Shown: positions 15,300 to 23,951, numbered from the stretch's first letter. The stretch: 48,349 nt of DNA from Neisseria perflava (GCF_024170405.1 NZ_JALJYC010000021.1:1-48349), one strand, 5' to 3'. Numbers and translations are program-made. Notes: generated from the letters alone by a model not told the origin.

Positions 15300-15464
15300 C
15301 ACTCGGTAGCCGTCCTAAGCGCCGAGCCATTAAACGACAATTCCCTCTTCCCCTTTATATCCTGTTATCCGGAGTGCGCGTATACGAGAAACCTGTTCCC
15401 TTTATATCAGATACTCAAAACCGAAAAACACCAAACCCGCCCTCATCGGCGGGTTTGGTGTTTT
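15300..15464 (+). ncRNA. nrrF: Candidate NrrF iron-responsive small RNA
   Basis: A strong promoter with an overlapping Fur box drives about 165 bases that contain no ORF with a ribosome site and end in an intrinsic terminator: CACCAAACCCGCC pairs with GGCGGGTTTGGTG (15429-15460), then TTTT. Near the 5' end CTCGG (15302-15306) can pair with CCGAG (15322-15326). NrrF is a Fur-repressed RNA of about this size in N. meningitidis and N. gonorrhoeae that represses succinate dehydrogenase mRNA, working with Hfq. As I recall, it lies next to the genes for the SPOR protein and the BirA-CoaX fusion, which are the next genes here. The identity rests on promoter, size, terminator and position, not on an alignment. 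Confidence 0.75.
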
Positions 15465-15516
15465 AGGGGGCAAACCCGCAGCCATCCAAGCAAACCAAAA
15501 CCTTTGCAACAGCAAA

Positions 15517-15560
15517 AAGGCCGTCTGAAAATACCGGCAAACGGTTTTTCAGACGGCCTT
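15517..15560 (-). terminator. Terminator of the SPOR gene cluster (inverted AG-DUS)
   Basis: AAGGCCGTCTGAAAA and its inverse form a hairpin 18 bases past the SPOR gene stop; on the minus strand TTTT follows. Confidence 0.75.
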
Positions 15561-15577
15561 CATCTCACATCTTCGGC

Positions 15578-16492
15578 TTATTTGCAGCCTTTCACGTTCA
15601 ACTGCCCGTAACGGCCAACCACATTGCGGATATCTTGCAATTCACGCTCGTCCACCGCCATAAAAGTGACATGCATGCGCGACACGCTGAGCGTACCGTC
15701 CGGCACGGCATTTTTGTCGTCTTCCTCCTGAATCCGCGCACCGCCCACGCCCGCGCCGGACAAGCGCGAAATCAGGATTTGTGCGGCAGAACGGCTGCGG
15801 GTCACGCCCATGCTGATTTCGCCGTTGTGAATCACGCCGGCAAAACCTTTGCTGCTCAAAGTATCCAATTTCGCCATCGCATCCCCCTCCGTCGGCACCA
15901 ACACGCGGAAGGTTTTAGAAACTTTCGGCTCGCCTTTTTTCGCGGCGCGTTTTTCCACCGTACGGCTGGCGGCATGCGGCCATTTGCGCAACAAACCTTT
16001 AATGCGGTGGTAATCGTCTTCATCCATCACCACGCTGGCGCTCGGCGTACACTGCTTGGGCACAGGTACCCACTCTTCCTGTTCGGCCGCCGCCTGCTCT
16101 TTCTCTTTGGCCTCTTTTTCGCGTTTGGCTTTTTCTTCGCGGGCTTTTTTCTCTTTCGCCAATTTCTCACGCTCTTTTTTCTCGCGTGCAGCTTTGGCTT
16201 CTTCCGATTCCGGCTCGGGAATATTGACGTTGTTTTCCATCAAATCGGTTACCCAGTCGGGCGCGGCGTTTTCCGGCTGCGCCTGACCGCCCAACGATTC
16301 CGGACGCGCCAGCTCATAAGTACCGCCTTCCAACGGCGCATTGGCGGCGCGGGCTTTTTTCGCCGTGGTCGCATGCGCCAAAACGCCGCCAAACACGGCC
16401 ACATTCAGCGCCACCAATACGGCAAACAGCCATTTCATGACTTTTGCGTTTTTGTTCAAACCCTTGCCTTGCGAGGCAGAACGTCGTTTCAT
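15578..16492 (-). CDS. Membrane-anchored SPOR-domain protein
   Basis: The 304-residue product has a short basic cytoplasmic tail (MKRRSASQGKGLNKNAKV), one membrane segment (WLFAVLVALNVAVFGGVLA, residues about 22-40), a Lys/Glu-rich coiled region near 100-140, and a C-terminal SPOR-like domain ending in VVGRYGQLNVKGCK. SPOR domains bind denuded septal peptidoglycan, so a place in cell division or wall remodelling is likely. The start at 16492 has AAGGGGAA upstream; an in-frame start at 16513 overlaps the stop of the next gene upstream. It lies at the end of the rfaE2-birA/coaX cluster and is probably co-transcribed with it. Confidence 0.82.
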   Translation of the reverse strand: MKRRSASQGKGLNKNAKVMKWLFAVLVALNVAVFGGVLAHATTAKKARAANAPLEGGTYELARPESLGGQAQPENAAPDWVTDLMENNVNIPEPESEEAKAAREKKEREKLAKEKKAREEKAKREKEAKEKEQAAAEQEEWVPVPKQCTPSASVVMDEDDYHRIKGLLRKWPHAASRTVEKRAAKKGEPKVSKTFRVLVPTEGDAMAKLDTLSSKGFAGVIHNGEISMGVTRSRSAAQILISRLSGAGVGGARIQEEDDKNAVPDGTLSVSRMHVTFMAVDERELQDIRNVVGRYGQLNVKGCK

Positions 16493-16512
16493 ACGGATAT
16501 TTCCCCTTCCCA

Positions 16513-18297
16513 TCAATGCGGCATGCCGTCGGCCTGCCCGCGCATATCTTGATGCTCAATCCAGTTAAGCAGGCCGTAAATCACCAGATTATCCACGATT
16601 TTCACATGATTGGCCGCCACAAACGCTTCCGGCAGCGCCTGCACCACTTTGGCCGCGCCGCCACCGGTAATGATGACATCGACGGGTTTGTCCGCGCCGA
16701 CGCGGTTTTTCAGACGGCCGTACATCATCATCAATGCGCCGCAAACGGCGTCCATCATGCCGCTGGCCAGCGCGTTGGAGGTGGTGGTCGGAAATGGATA
16801 CACCTTGCCCACGGGGCGGTTGAGATTGGCGGTTTTCAGCGCCATCGCTTCTTTCATTAAGTGGAAACCGGGCATAATCGTGCCGCCGAGATAATGGTTG
16901 TCGTCAGTCAGCGCGTCGGTGGTGACGGCAGTGCCGCAGCTGACCACCACGCAGGCGTTTTGTGTAAAACGGCGGCTGCCGAGCGCGTTAAACCAGCGGT
17001 CGGAACCGTGTTCGGCGGGATTGCGGTAATGGTTGCGCACGCCCAAAGCCTGCTCCATCGACGGCAGCCATTCGACTTTCCGCCCGATTTGCGCTTCTAC
17101 CAAGCCTTTTTTGACCTCGCCGCACACGGCGCAGCCGACGACCTGAATCAGACCGTCTGAACGCGCTGCCCATTCTTCTCCCAAGCGGCTCAAATCGCGG
17201 TAGGGGGCGCGGCTGACTTCGCCGAAACTGCCGTTTTCCAGCCATGCCCATTTGAGCTGGCTGTTGCCGCCGTCCAGCAGCAGACAGCGTCGGTTGCGCA
17301 CGATTTTTTGCGGCATGGGATTGTCATTGGGGCGCAGGCTGATTTCGCCGCTGACGATGGTTTGCTCGCCATCCGCTGTGAGTAAATGCAAAGCGCCCTG
17401 TTCATCCACGCGGCTGACCGTGCCTTCGTGTATCACCTTACCCTCTTGCAGCAACAAAACAGGGCAGCCGTGGTCGCGGTGGGCGGCTTGGTATTCGGCC
17501 AAAAGCGGCGCAAAACCGCCGTCGGAAAATTGCGCAAACAGGGTATCCAGTTCGCCCAATAAGGTATCTAATAAACGGTTGGCGCAAGCGCCGCGCTGCG
17601 AGGCCGTCTGAAACAAGGCCTGTACCGAAGCGGCGTTTTCCACTTCTTTAGGCAAGACAAAATTCACGCCTATGCCTACCACGGCAACGGTTTGCCCGCC
17701 CTGGCGCACGGTTTCAATCAAAATGCCGCCAAGTTTGTCGCGGCCGACCACCAAATCGTTGGGCCACTTGATTTGCGTGTTCAAACCCAATTTGCCCAAA
17801 GCGCGATGACAGGCCAATGCCGCCGCCAGCGCGAGTGCGCCCAATTCATGCTGCGCTTTGGCAAACGTCCAGCCGAAGCTGAACATCAGGCATTCGCCCA
17901 AGCGGTGCTGCCACGCCCGTCCCTGCCGCCCGCGCCCTTTGCTTTGGACATGGGCGATACACAAGGCTTTGTGCGCCTTATCCGCTGACTCACGCGCCAA
18001 AGCCAAGATTTCATCGTTGCTGGACACGCATTCATGCTGCAAGGCCGTCTGAAAACCGTGCGCCGCACCGATGTTTTCTGCCTCTTCGCGGGAGAACACC
18101 GCCAGCGGGCGCACCAGCCGCCACTGGCCGTCATGCTGGCGCAACAGGCCGCGGATGTGCGGCGGCATTTGCTGCCAAAAGCCGTTGAGCTGCTGCGGCT
18201 TGACGCCCGCCAGCCGCGCCAGTTGCGAGACATGCTGCGGCAAGCCGTCGGCCAGCGCCGCCAACACCTGCCAATGCTGCGCCGATATCGCCGTCAT
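16513..18297 (-). CDS. birA-coaX: Bifunctional biotin protein ligase / type III pantothenate kinase
   Basis: The 594-residue protein joins two enzymes. Residues 1-325 are BirA: an N-terminal helix-turn-helix-like part, the biotin-binding GRGRQGRAW (121-129) and KWPNDL near 178; it charges acetyl-CoA carboxylase with biotin. From about residue 338 it is CoaX, with LLLDGGNSQLKWAW (the ASKHA phosphate-binding Asp-Gly-Asn), GSDRW and a C-terminal GGGAA; it phosphorylates pantothenate in the first step of CoA synthesis. The fusion is known in Neisseria and links two steps of acyl metabolism. It overlaps the upstream rfaE2 by ATGA. Both halves look complete. Confidence 0.93.
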   Translation of the reverse strand: MTAISAQHWQVLAALADGLPQHVSQLARLAGVKPQQLNGFWQQMPPHIRGLLRQHDGQWRLVRPLAVFSREEAENIGAAHGFQTALQHECVSSNDEILALARESADKAHKALCIAHVQSKGRGRQGRAWQHRLGECLMFSFGWTFAKAQHELGALALAAALACHRALGKLGLNTQIKWPNDLVVGRDKLGGILIETVRQGGQTVAVVGIGVNFVLPKEVENAASVQALFQTASQRGACANRLLDTLLGELDTLFAQFSDGGFAPLLAEYQAAHRDHGCPVLLLQEGKVIHEGTVSRVDEQGALHLLTADGEQTIVSGEISLRPNDNPMPQKIVRNRRCLLLDGGNSQLKWAWLENGSFGEVSRAPYRDLSRLGEEWAARSDGLIQVVGCAVCGEVKKGLVEAQIGRKVEWLPSMEQALGVRNHYRNPAEHGSDRWFNALGSRRFTQNACVVVSCGTAVTTDALTDDNHYLGGTIMPGFHLMKEAMALKTANLNRPVGKVYPFPTTTSNALASGMMDAVCGALMMMYGRLKNRVGADKPVDVIITGGGAAKVVQALPEAFVAANHVKIVDNLVIYGLLNWIEHQDMRGQADGMPH

Positions 18298-18797
18298 TTG
18301 TCCGCCTCTGCCGCACGGATTTTGGCTAAGGTTTGCGTGGTGGAGGTTTGGTGCAAAAACGGAATGGAATACACTTTGCCGCCGCGTGCCAGCGTTTCAG
18401 TCGCACCGACAATTTTATCCACCGGCCAATCGCCGCCTTTAATCAGAATATCGGGCTTCACTAATTCAATCAGCGCGGCGGGGGTATCATCGTCAAACCA
18501 CGTTACCAAATCCACGCTGGCCAAAGCTGCCGCCACTGCTGCGCGGTTTCCCAGCGGGTTAATCGGACGGTCGTCGCCCTTTCCCTGCCGGCGCACGGAA
18601 GCGTCGGTATTTAAAGCCAACACCAGCGCCGCTCCGGTTGCCCGCGCCTGCGCCAGATAGGTCACATGCCCCCGGTGCAGAATATCGAAGCAGCCGTTGG
18701 TAAACACCAGCGGGCGCGGCAGCGTGGCCAAGCGTTCGGCCAACTGCTCGGGCGGACAGATTTTTTGCTCAAAATCGGGTAAAGGCCAGGCGGACAT
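18294..18797 (-). CDS. rfaE2: D-glycero-beta-D-manno-heptose 1-phosphate adenylyltransferase
   Basis: The 167-residue product is the stand-alone nucleotidyltransferase domain of HldE (RfaE domain II). It has FTNGCFDILHRGH with the catalytic HxGH (residues 41-44), LNTDASVRRQGKG and the ISSTS-like HQTSTTQTL. It makes ADP-heptose, the donor for the LPS/LOS inner core. The separate kinase domain (RfaE1) is not in the window. The start at 18797 (MSAWPLPDFE) is chosen by family length; an ATG 20 codons upstream exists. It is first in a cluster with birA-coaX and overlaps it by four bases. Confidence 0.92.
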   Translation of the reverse strand: MSAWPLPDFEQKICPPEQLAERLATLPRPLVFTNGCFDILHRGHVTYLAQARATGAALVLALNTDASVRRQGKGDDRPINPLGNRAAVAAALASVDLVTWFDDDTPAALIELVKPDILIKGGDWPVDKIVGATETLARGGKVYSIPFLHQTSTTQTLAKIRAAEADK

Positions 18798-18864
18798 AAG
18801 GGCGGTTCCAAAAAATGATTTGGCAGATTTTAACATATCCGCTGCGCTGCGCGGCAAAAGGGCG

Positions 18865-18910
18865 AGGCCGTCTGAAAAGATGGCTTGTGCAGCGCGTTTT
18901 CAGACGGCCT
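18865..18910. repeat. Inverted AG-DUS pair upstream of rfaE2
   Basis: AGGCCGTCTGAAAA and its inverse, with an 18-base loop, lie between the rfaE2 promoter region and the tRNA terminator. Confidence 0.55.
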
Positions 18911-18945
18911 GAGACCTTTGTACCGCACGGTTTTACGCAAAAGGA

Positions 18946-18974
18946 AAAAGCCCGCATATTGCTATGAGGGCTTT
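18946..18974 (-). terminator. tRNA operon terminator
   Basis: Read on the minus strand, AAAGCCC and GGGCTTT pair around a 14-base loop and TTTCC follows. It lies five bases after the CCA end of tRNA-His. Confidence 0.75.
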
Positions 18975-18978
18975 ATCT

Positions 18979-19055
18979 TGGGGTGGCTAATGGGGCTCGA
19001 ACCCACGACAACCGGAATCACAATCCGGGGCTCTACCAACTGAGCTATAGCCACC
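18979..19055 (-). tRNA. tRNA-His (GTG)
   Basis: The 77-nt cloverleaf has the anticodon loop TTGTGAT on a CCGGA/TCCGG stem, so the anticodon is GTG. The 5' end GGTGGCTATAGCTC and encoded CCA closely resemble the E. coli tRNA-His, including the extra 5' G of histidine tRNAs. It is the last gene of a three-tRNA operon. Confidence 0.97.
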
Positions 19056-19064
19056 GTAAACTTT

Positions 19065-19141
19065 TGGCACGCCCGACAGGAATCGAACCTGTAACCCCCG
19101 ACTTAGAAGGTCGGTGCTCTATCCGGTTGAGCTACGGGCGC
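19065..19141 (-). tRNA. tRNA-Arg (TCT)
   Basis: The anticodon loop CTTCTAA on a CCGAC/GTCGG stem gives anticodon TCT, reading AGA and AGG. Acceptor GCGCCCG pairs with CGGGCGT, with one G-T pair, and CCA is encoded. It is the middle gene of the operon. Confidence 0.97.
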
Positions 19142-19172
19142 TCATGCCGTTACGTGCTGAATACGATTTTCT

Positions 19173-19250
19173 TGGTCGGGGCGGTGGGATTCGAACTCAC
19201 GACCCTCTGCTCCCAAAGCAGATGCGCTAACCGGGCTGCGCTACGCCCCG
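19173..19250 (-). tRNA. tRNA-Pro (TGG)
   Basis: The loop TTTGGGA on a TCTGC/GCAGA stem gives anticodon TGG. Acceptor CGGGGCG pairs with CGCCCCG and CCA is encoded. It is the first gene of the operon, 15 bases downstream of the promoter -10. Confidence 0.97.
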
Positions 19251-19264
19251 ACTTGAAGAACCGA

Positions 19265-19293
19265 ATTATAGGGAGGCTTCATACAGCCGTCAA
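19265..19293 (-). promoter_or_regulatory. Promoter of the tRNA operon
   Basis: On the minus strand, TTGACG, a 17-base spacer and a perfect TATAAT lie just upstream of tRNA-Pro. It is one of the best sigma-70 matches in the window. Confidence 0.9.
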
Positions 19294-19424
19294 TACCCGC
19301 TACGCACAATATTCGGCTTTCATCACTATCTGATTATTTTTAATATAAATTTAGTTTAAAAACCTCAAAACAGGCCGTCTGAAAACGGATAAAAGAAAGA
19401 GAAGATGAAGCCTATGCGCAAAAA

Positions 19425-19433
19425 TGCTAGAAT
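19425..19433 (+). promoter_or_regulatory. Extended -10 promoter for folD
   Basis: TGC-TAGAAT fits an extended -10 element with no clear -35. It would start a transcript near 19440 and leave a leader of about 147 bases before folD. Confidence 0.5.
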
Positions 19434-19486
19434 ATAGTTTCCAATTGCACATATTTGTTTTGATTTTACTGTCCGCCGGACTTGCC

Positions 19487-19560
19487 CCGCCCAGCGAAGC
19501 CTTTTTGCGCGTAGCACATGCCGCGCTTGCTTCGGGCGGCTCGGGCTACCCGGGATGATT
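19487..19560 (+). promoter_or_regulatory. Structured leader upstream of folD
   Basis: CCGCCC-AGC-GAAGC (19487-19500) can pair with GCTTCGGGCGG (19529-19539), enclosing a second stem GCGCG/CGCGC. A smaller GGG-CTA-CCC hairpin follows. The leader does not clearly match the THF or ZTP riboswitch patterns that I remember. It may be a regulatory RNA or simply GC-rich pairing. Confidence 0.35.
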
Positions 19561-19586
19561 AACGTTCGCGAAAAGAGAGAAACGAC

Positions 19587-20438
19587 ATGTCTGCACAATT
19601 GATTAACGGTAAAGAAGTTTCCCAACAACGCTTGGCGATGGTGGCCGAGGAAGTGAAAAAACGCGCCGCAGCCGGTCTGCGTGTTCCTTGTTTGGCGGTG
19701 GTTTTGGTCGGCGACGATCCGGCCAGCGCGGTTTATGTGCGCAATAAAAAACGCGCCTGCGAAAAAAGCGGCGTGAAATCGCTCTCTTACGAGCTGCCCG
19801 CCTCCACCACGCAAGACGAGCTGATGAAACTCTTGGACGAGCTGAACAATAATCCCGAAGTGGACGGTATTCTGGTGCAACTACCCCTGCCCAAACACCT
19901 CAACAGCGACGCAGTTTTGGAAAACATCAGCCCGAATAAAGACGTGGACGGTTTCCATCCTTACAACGTCGGCCGCTTGGCTGTACAAAAACCCTTATTC
20001 CGCCCGTGTACCCCGAAAGGCGTGATGACGCTGCTGGAAACTTACGGCGTTGATCCGCGCGGCAAAAAAGCCGTGGTGGTCGGCGCTTCCAATATTGTCG
20101 GCCGTCCGCAGGCGCTGGAATTGCTGCTGGCTTGCGCCACCGTAACTATCTGCCACGACGCAACGCAGAATCTGGAAAAAGAAGTCGGCGAGGCGGATAT
20201 TTTGGTCGTTGCCGTGGGCGTGCCGAAACTCATCAAAGGCGAATGGATTAAACCGGGTACCGTTGTCATCGACGTCGGTATCAATCGCCTGCCGGACGGC
20301 AGTTTGTGCGGTGATGTGGATTTCGACACCGCCAAAGAGCGCGCTTCCATGATTACCCCCGTCCCCGGCGGTGTCGGCCCGATGACGATTGCCACGCTAT
20401 TGGAAAACACATTGTATGCGGCGACGCTGCATGATTGA
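19587..20438 (+). CDS. folD: Methylene-THF dehydrogenase / methenyl-THF cyclohydrolase FolD
   Basis: FolD oxidises 5,10-methylene-THF with NADP+ and hydrolyses the product to 10-formyl-THF, feeding purine and formyl-methionine synthesis. The 283-residue product has YVRNKKRACEKSG with the catalytic Tyr and Lys, VDGILVQLPLPKH, KDVDGFHPYNVG, the Rossmann GASNIVGRPQA and the C-terminal TPVPGGVGPMTIA. Length is normal. It stands alone, with a long leader upstream and a DUS terminator downstream. Confidence 0.97.
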   Translation: MSAQLINGKEVSQQRLAMVAEEVKKRAAAGLRVPCLAVVLVGDDPASAVYVRNKKRACEKSGVKSLSYELPASTTQDELMKLLDELNNNPEVDGILVQLPLPKHLNSDAVLENISPNKDVDGFHPYNVGRLAVQKPLFRPCTPKGVMTLLETYGVDPRGKKAVVVGASNIVGRPQALELLLACATVTICHDATQNLEKEVGEADILVVAVGVPKLIKGEWIKPGTVVIDVGINRLPDGSLCGDVDFDTAKERASMITPVPGGVGPMTIATLLENTLYAATLHD

Positions 20439-20453
20439 TTGAGCGGATAATAC

Positions 20454-20491
20454 AAGGCCGTCTGAAAACCGATTGGGTTTCAGACGGCCTT
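20454..20491 (+). terminator. folD terminator (inverted AG-DUS)
   Basis: AAGGCCGTCTGAAAACC pairs with its inverse; TTTTTT follows. Confidence 0.85.
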
Positions 20492-20595
20492 TTTTCTGTT
20501 TCTGCAATCCACACGGTTTATCCTATTTTATTTCTGCCTTATACAAACTTTAACACGCGCTAGCAGTTTATTCTCTCTAAGCCAGCCAAAACCAA

Positions 20596-20630
20596 AGGCC
20601 GTCTGAAATTTTATCCATTTCAGACGGCCT
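20596..20630 (-). terminator. pilC terminator (inverted AG-DUS)
   Basis: AGGCCGTCTGAAAT pairs with its inverse; the hairpin lies 20 bases past the pilC stop and TTGG follows on the minus strand, a weak tail. Confidence 0.65.
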
Positions 20631-20650
20631 GTGTCATTGACTTACCCGAC

Positions 20651-23600
20651 CTAAGAGAAAATCTCGCGCCAACTGATCCGGCGCAAACCGCAGGTACGGC
20701 CGGTTACGGTGTAGTTACCCAAGGTATTCAACAGCATGGTATTGGTACTACCGGATACAAAGCACTGATTGCTTGCTGCGCTGCCCGATGTCGTCAAATC
20801 GCTGTCCGTACCACTACCACCGCTGTCACCGTCTGCGGTTACAGCGGAGTCGCTGGTTTTAGCACTGCTCACATACGTGAAGCTGACGATACCGCTCAGG
20901 TTGGCATACCCGTTGGCATAATAAGTCGCGCCGTTCAGCGTATATGTATAGGTGGTAAACCGTGCGCTGCTTGAACTCAACGCGCCGCCATTGAGCGCAT
21001 TCACGCCGATAATTGAAGTGGTACCGGTAGTTGCCGTTGTCGTACTGGCAGGAAGACATTTATCGGTACTGCTGGCAGTCGTACTGGTTTCCGTCGTGGT
21101 GTAAGTACGCGTGGTAATCACCGCTGTGCGCAAAATCATGGTCGGTTTCACCACTACGCGCTCCCCTGTACCTGAGGTCAGATTGAACATCCAACCTTTT
21201 TGACTGCTGCCAACGGTATCATTGGTCAGGTACACATAACCGTCTGAAACAGTCATGGTTTGCTCCAACAAATCATCGGCAGTCGCGTCAGATGCATCGG
21301 CAGTCAAATCATCATAAATACCATATACTGCCTGCTGATCAGTATTTTCCAAATCATCTTGATAAACATCGCTACCCGTACCGAAAATGACTACATACTT
21401 ATTGGCACTACGGCGCGACACGGCGGGCGCTGAAGTAATCGGCTGACTGGTAGAACCTTGATAAATACGGTTGACCGTCCACTTACTCGGCGAAGTGCCA
21501 CGCAAATCAAAGCGGTACATATTGCCGCCCCGGTCACCCGCATAAGCCACATCAATCAAACCGTCGAAATCGGCATCCACCAGCGTCGGCTGCGACAAGC
21601 CACCCACGCCGTCTGAAACGGTAATCTTCGCTAACACTTCACCAACTGTACCAGCAGACGTGCCATAGGCCGAGCCACTACCCATCTCCAAGCCTAGCAT
21701 TTCATACACATACAACGCCGTTTCATTGCTGGAATCGCTGACTGCCTGGACACGGTAACCGCTGCCTAAAAAACCGGCATAGCGCACATTAGATTCAATA
21801 CTGGCCGTTTGATCCGAATTGCGCGAAATAGAAACACGGCCGATTTGCGGCGAGCCAATGGTATAACCCAAAGCATTGTCGTCACCTTTGGCGGTTTCAA
21901 ACATGGGCACATCATCATTCCAATCGCTTTCGCTGCTATCGGCCAAGGCACCGACATTCAAAGCATACGCCCCGCGCCCGCCTTGCCCCATTGAGCCAAA
22001 CATAAAGGTCTTGCGGTCACCGTCGCTGTCGCCAGATGTGCGGCGCAACACAAAGCCTCCATTGACGCCGTAACGGTGGGCAATGCTGCTGCCATAGTTT
22101 TCATTAGCCATATATTTAAGCATTTTGCCCGAAGTAGAATCGCTGCCATCCACATCTTCCCGATCCATTGCCGCAGGCAGATAGCTTAATCGTAACTCAT
22201 ACGGATAGCTGCTGGAGGTACTTTGGAACAGATGTACCATGCCGTCATTGGAAGCGGCAGCCAAAAATTCAGCATTGCCGTAAGCCGTTTCATCACCGAT
22301 AGCCGCCACCGAACCGTCCAAAATATCACCCAAATCCCGCTCGCCGCTCTCTCGCACGCGGTAGGTTTGACTGTTGCCGGTTTGCGCCGCAATCGTCGAA
22401 TCAGAAACCGAAGTACTGCGCACCGTCCACGGCAGCAGGGCGTTTTTCCATTCATTTTCATTGCTAGCAGTGGTAATGCCAAAGAAACTGTTGTCCACAT
22501 TTTCATCGGTCACATCATCCGCCCAATACACACCGTTGCCGGTATTAATCAGCGTTTTGCGGTTGTCAAAATACGGTTGAGTATAGGATGTCGTATTGTA
22601 AGTACCGTCTGAATTTACACTATAAAACCGCAGCTGGCTGCTCCATGAGCCGGTATCTACGTAAACCGTTGCCGCCAAGTCGGATAAGCCTGTACTGGCG
22701 GTGGCAGGCGAGGTCGAGCCGGTTGTTTCCACATTTGTCGAAGTCGTTGCAGCCGAAATGCTGCTAAAAATTGACTCAAATGCAGACAGCAAATCATCTG
22801 ATGAGGTGGCGCTGAAATAATAATCATCGCTGCTGGCACCTTGTTTCAGATAAGAAGCACCATCATCACTGATATCGCTACCAAAACCAACGGTAAACGT
22901 ATCAATCAACTGATTACTGTATGTACTCGCACCACCCGGATCGCCGGCATCGCCGTCCCAGCTTTTACCTGCGGCATCAGTGCCGTCTGAAGCGTAACTC
23001 TTGATATCCTTGGAAGCCAAGGTATCGCTCAGGAAAGACAAGCCAGTATTCACATCCCAAAAGGTATGGAAGTTATTGCCATAGTAATAGCCAGATATCA
23101 CATAGTTGGTGTAATACCCTAATGACGAACCAACATACGATTTATAATCAACACAGGTACCTGAAGTTTGCGTACCGTAATAATCGGTGTTAGTAAACCA
23201 GCTCACAACACGCTGTCCGCTTACTGTCGAGCAACTACTGTTGGCATCGCCATCCGACATCAATACCACATAACTTTTTTGGCAACGGTATTCAATAGCA
23301 GGTTTAACAATATTCTCAACAACAGAATAATAGCGCGAAGTCGTCGGTGTTACGCCACTGGCGCCCAATTTTCCCACTTGGGTAATCACAGTTTCATAAT
23401 TGTTACCGGAGGTTCCGTCTGTAAAACCGCTTAAATTGGCGCTATTGTTATTATGTAAGGTGCGCAATCCCCAATTAAACTGATCTTGGTAAGTATTCAG
23501 AATCGAGGTCAACACGCTTTGTACCACCTGCGTGCGTGTACTGCTTGTACCCGATACTTTTGATGTCATACTGCCCGAGTCATCCACAAACAACATCACA

Positions 23601-23782
23601 TTCGGTTTTACATCAAGCGTACTGCTGGTGGTGGTTGTACTTTGCAAATAAAGCGGCGTCGCGGCAAAATCATAGGCAACAGTCGCCCATGCCGACGTTA
23701 CCGCCGTCAGACCCAAGGTGACAGCAACCGTTTTGGCAAGTCCAAAACGGCTCAGTAATTTTGTAATGTGCAATTTTTTCAT
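20651..23782 (-). CDS. pilC: Type IV pilus biogenesis protein / adhesin PilC (PilY1 family)
   Basis: The 1043-residue product has a signal peptide ending near SAWA-TVAYDF (residue 33), then the VWA-like MIDAS start KPNVMLFVDDSGSM (about 60-72). The C-terminal half is a beta-propeller of the PilY1/PilC type with a calcium loop DADFDGLIDVAYAGD near residue 735, and the end RRISWREIFS is typical of PilC. PilC counteracts pilus retraction by PilT and is linked to adhesion. No poly-G tract is seen in the signal-peptide codons, unlike the phase-variable gonococcal genes. The start at 23782 (MKKLHITKLL) is chosen; an ATG-less extension to 23806 lacks support. Several DUS copies lie inside the gene. 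It is monocistronic, with 5' region shared with carA. Confidence 0.9.
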   Translation of the reverse strand: MKKLHITKLLSRFGLAKTVAVTLGLTAVTSAWATVAYDFAATPLYLQSTTTTSSTLDVKPNVMLFVDDSGSMTSKVSGTSSTRTQVVQSVLTSILNTYQDQFNWGLRTLHNNNSANLSGFTDGTSGNNYETVITQVGKLGASGVTPTTSRYYSVVENIVKPAIEYRCQKSYVVLMSDGDANSSCSTVSGQRVVSWFTNTDYYGTQTSGTCVDYKSYVGSSLGYYTNYVISGYYYGNNFHTFWDVNTGLSFLSDTLASKDIKSYASDGTDAAGKSWDGDAGDPGGASTYSNQLIDTFTVGFGSDISDDGASYLKQGASSDDYYFSATSSDDLLSAFESIFSSISAATTSTNVETTGSTSPATASTGLSDLAATVYVDTGSWSSQLRFYSVNSDGTYNTTSYTQPYFDNRKTLINTGNGVYWADDVTDENVDNSFFGITTASNENEWKNALLPWTVRSTSVSDSTIAAQTGNSQTYRVRESGERDLGDILDGSVAAIGDETAYGNAEFLAAASNDGMVHLFQSTSSSYPYELRLSYLPAAMDREDVDGSDSTSGKMLKYMANENYGSSIAHRYGVNGGFVLRRTSGDSDGDRKTFMFGSMGQGGRGAYALNVGALADSSESDWNDDVPMFETAKGDDNALGYTIGSPQIGRVSISRNSDQTASIESNVRYAGFLGSGYRVQAVSDSSNETALYVYEMLGLEMGSGSAYGTSAGTVGEVLAKITVSDGVGGLSQPTLVDADFDGLIDVAYAGDRGGNMYRFDLRGTSPSKWTVNRIYQGSTSQPITSAPAVSRRSANKYVVIFGTGSDVYQDDLENTDQQAVYGIYDDLTADASDATADDLLEQTMTVSDGYVYLTNDTVGSSQKGWMFNLTSGTGERVVVKPTMILRTAVITTRTYTTTETSTTASSTDKCLPASTTTATTGTTSIIGVNALNGGALSSSSARFTTYTYTLNGATYYANGYANLSGIVSFTYVSSAKTSDSAVTADGDSGGSGTDSDLTTSGSAASNQCFVSGSTNTMLLNTLGNYTVTGRTCGLRRISWREIFS

Positions 23783-23951
23783 CAGAAATAATCTCAAGCA
23801 GGACAATGGTTTTATTGTTATTGTGAAAAGCGTGGAGATTCTATCATTTACCCCCTCTTGGGTAACAGCGTTTTACCGTTTTTTCGCTACCAAGCCCAAA
23901 AATATGACGAAAATGAAACAACTTCCCCGCCAAGCCATAGCCTGATTGCAC

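Noticed and set aside
19440..19586. THF or ZTP riboswitch in the folD leader
   Set aside because: The conserved loop sequences of those classes could not be found with confidence; only a generic structured leader is listed.
23915..23934. Possible sigma-54 promoter upstream of pilC on the minus strand (TGGCGGG, four bases, TTGTT)
   Set aside because: The nearly invariant GC at -12 reads GT and two further bases of the -24 part differ, so the match is too weak to list.
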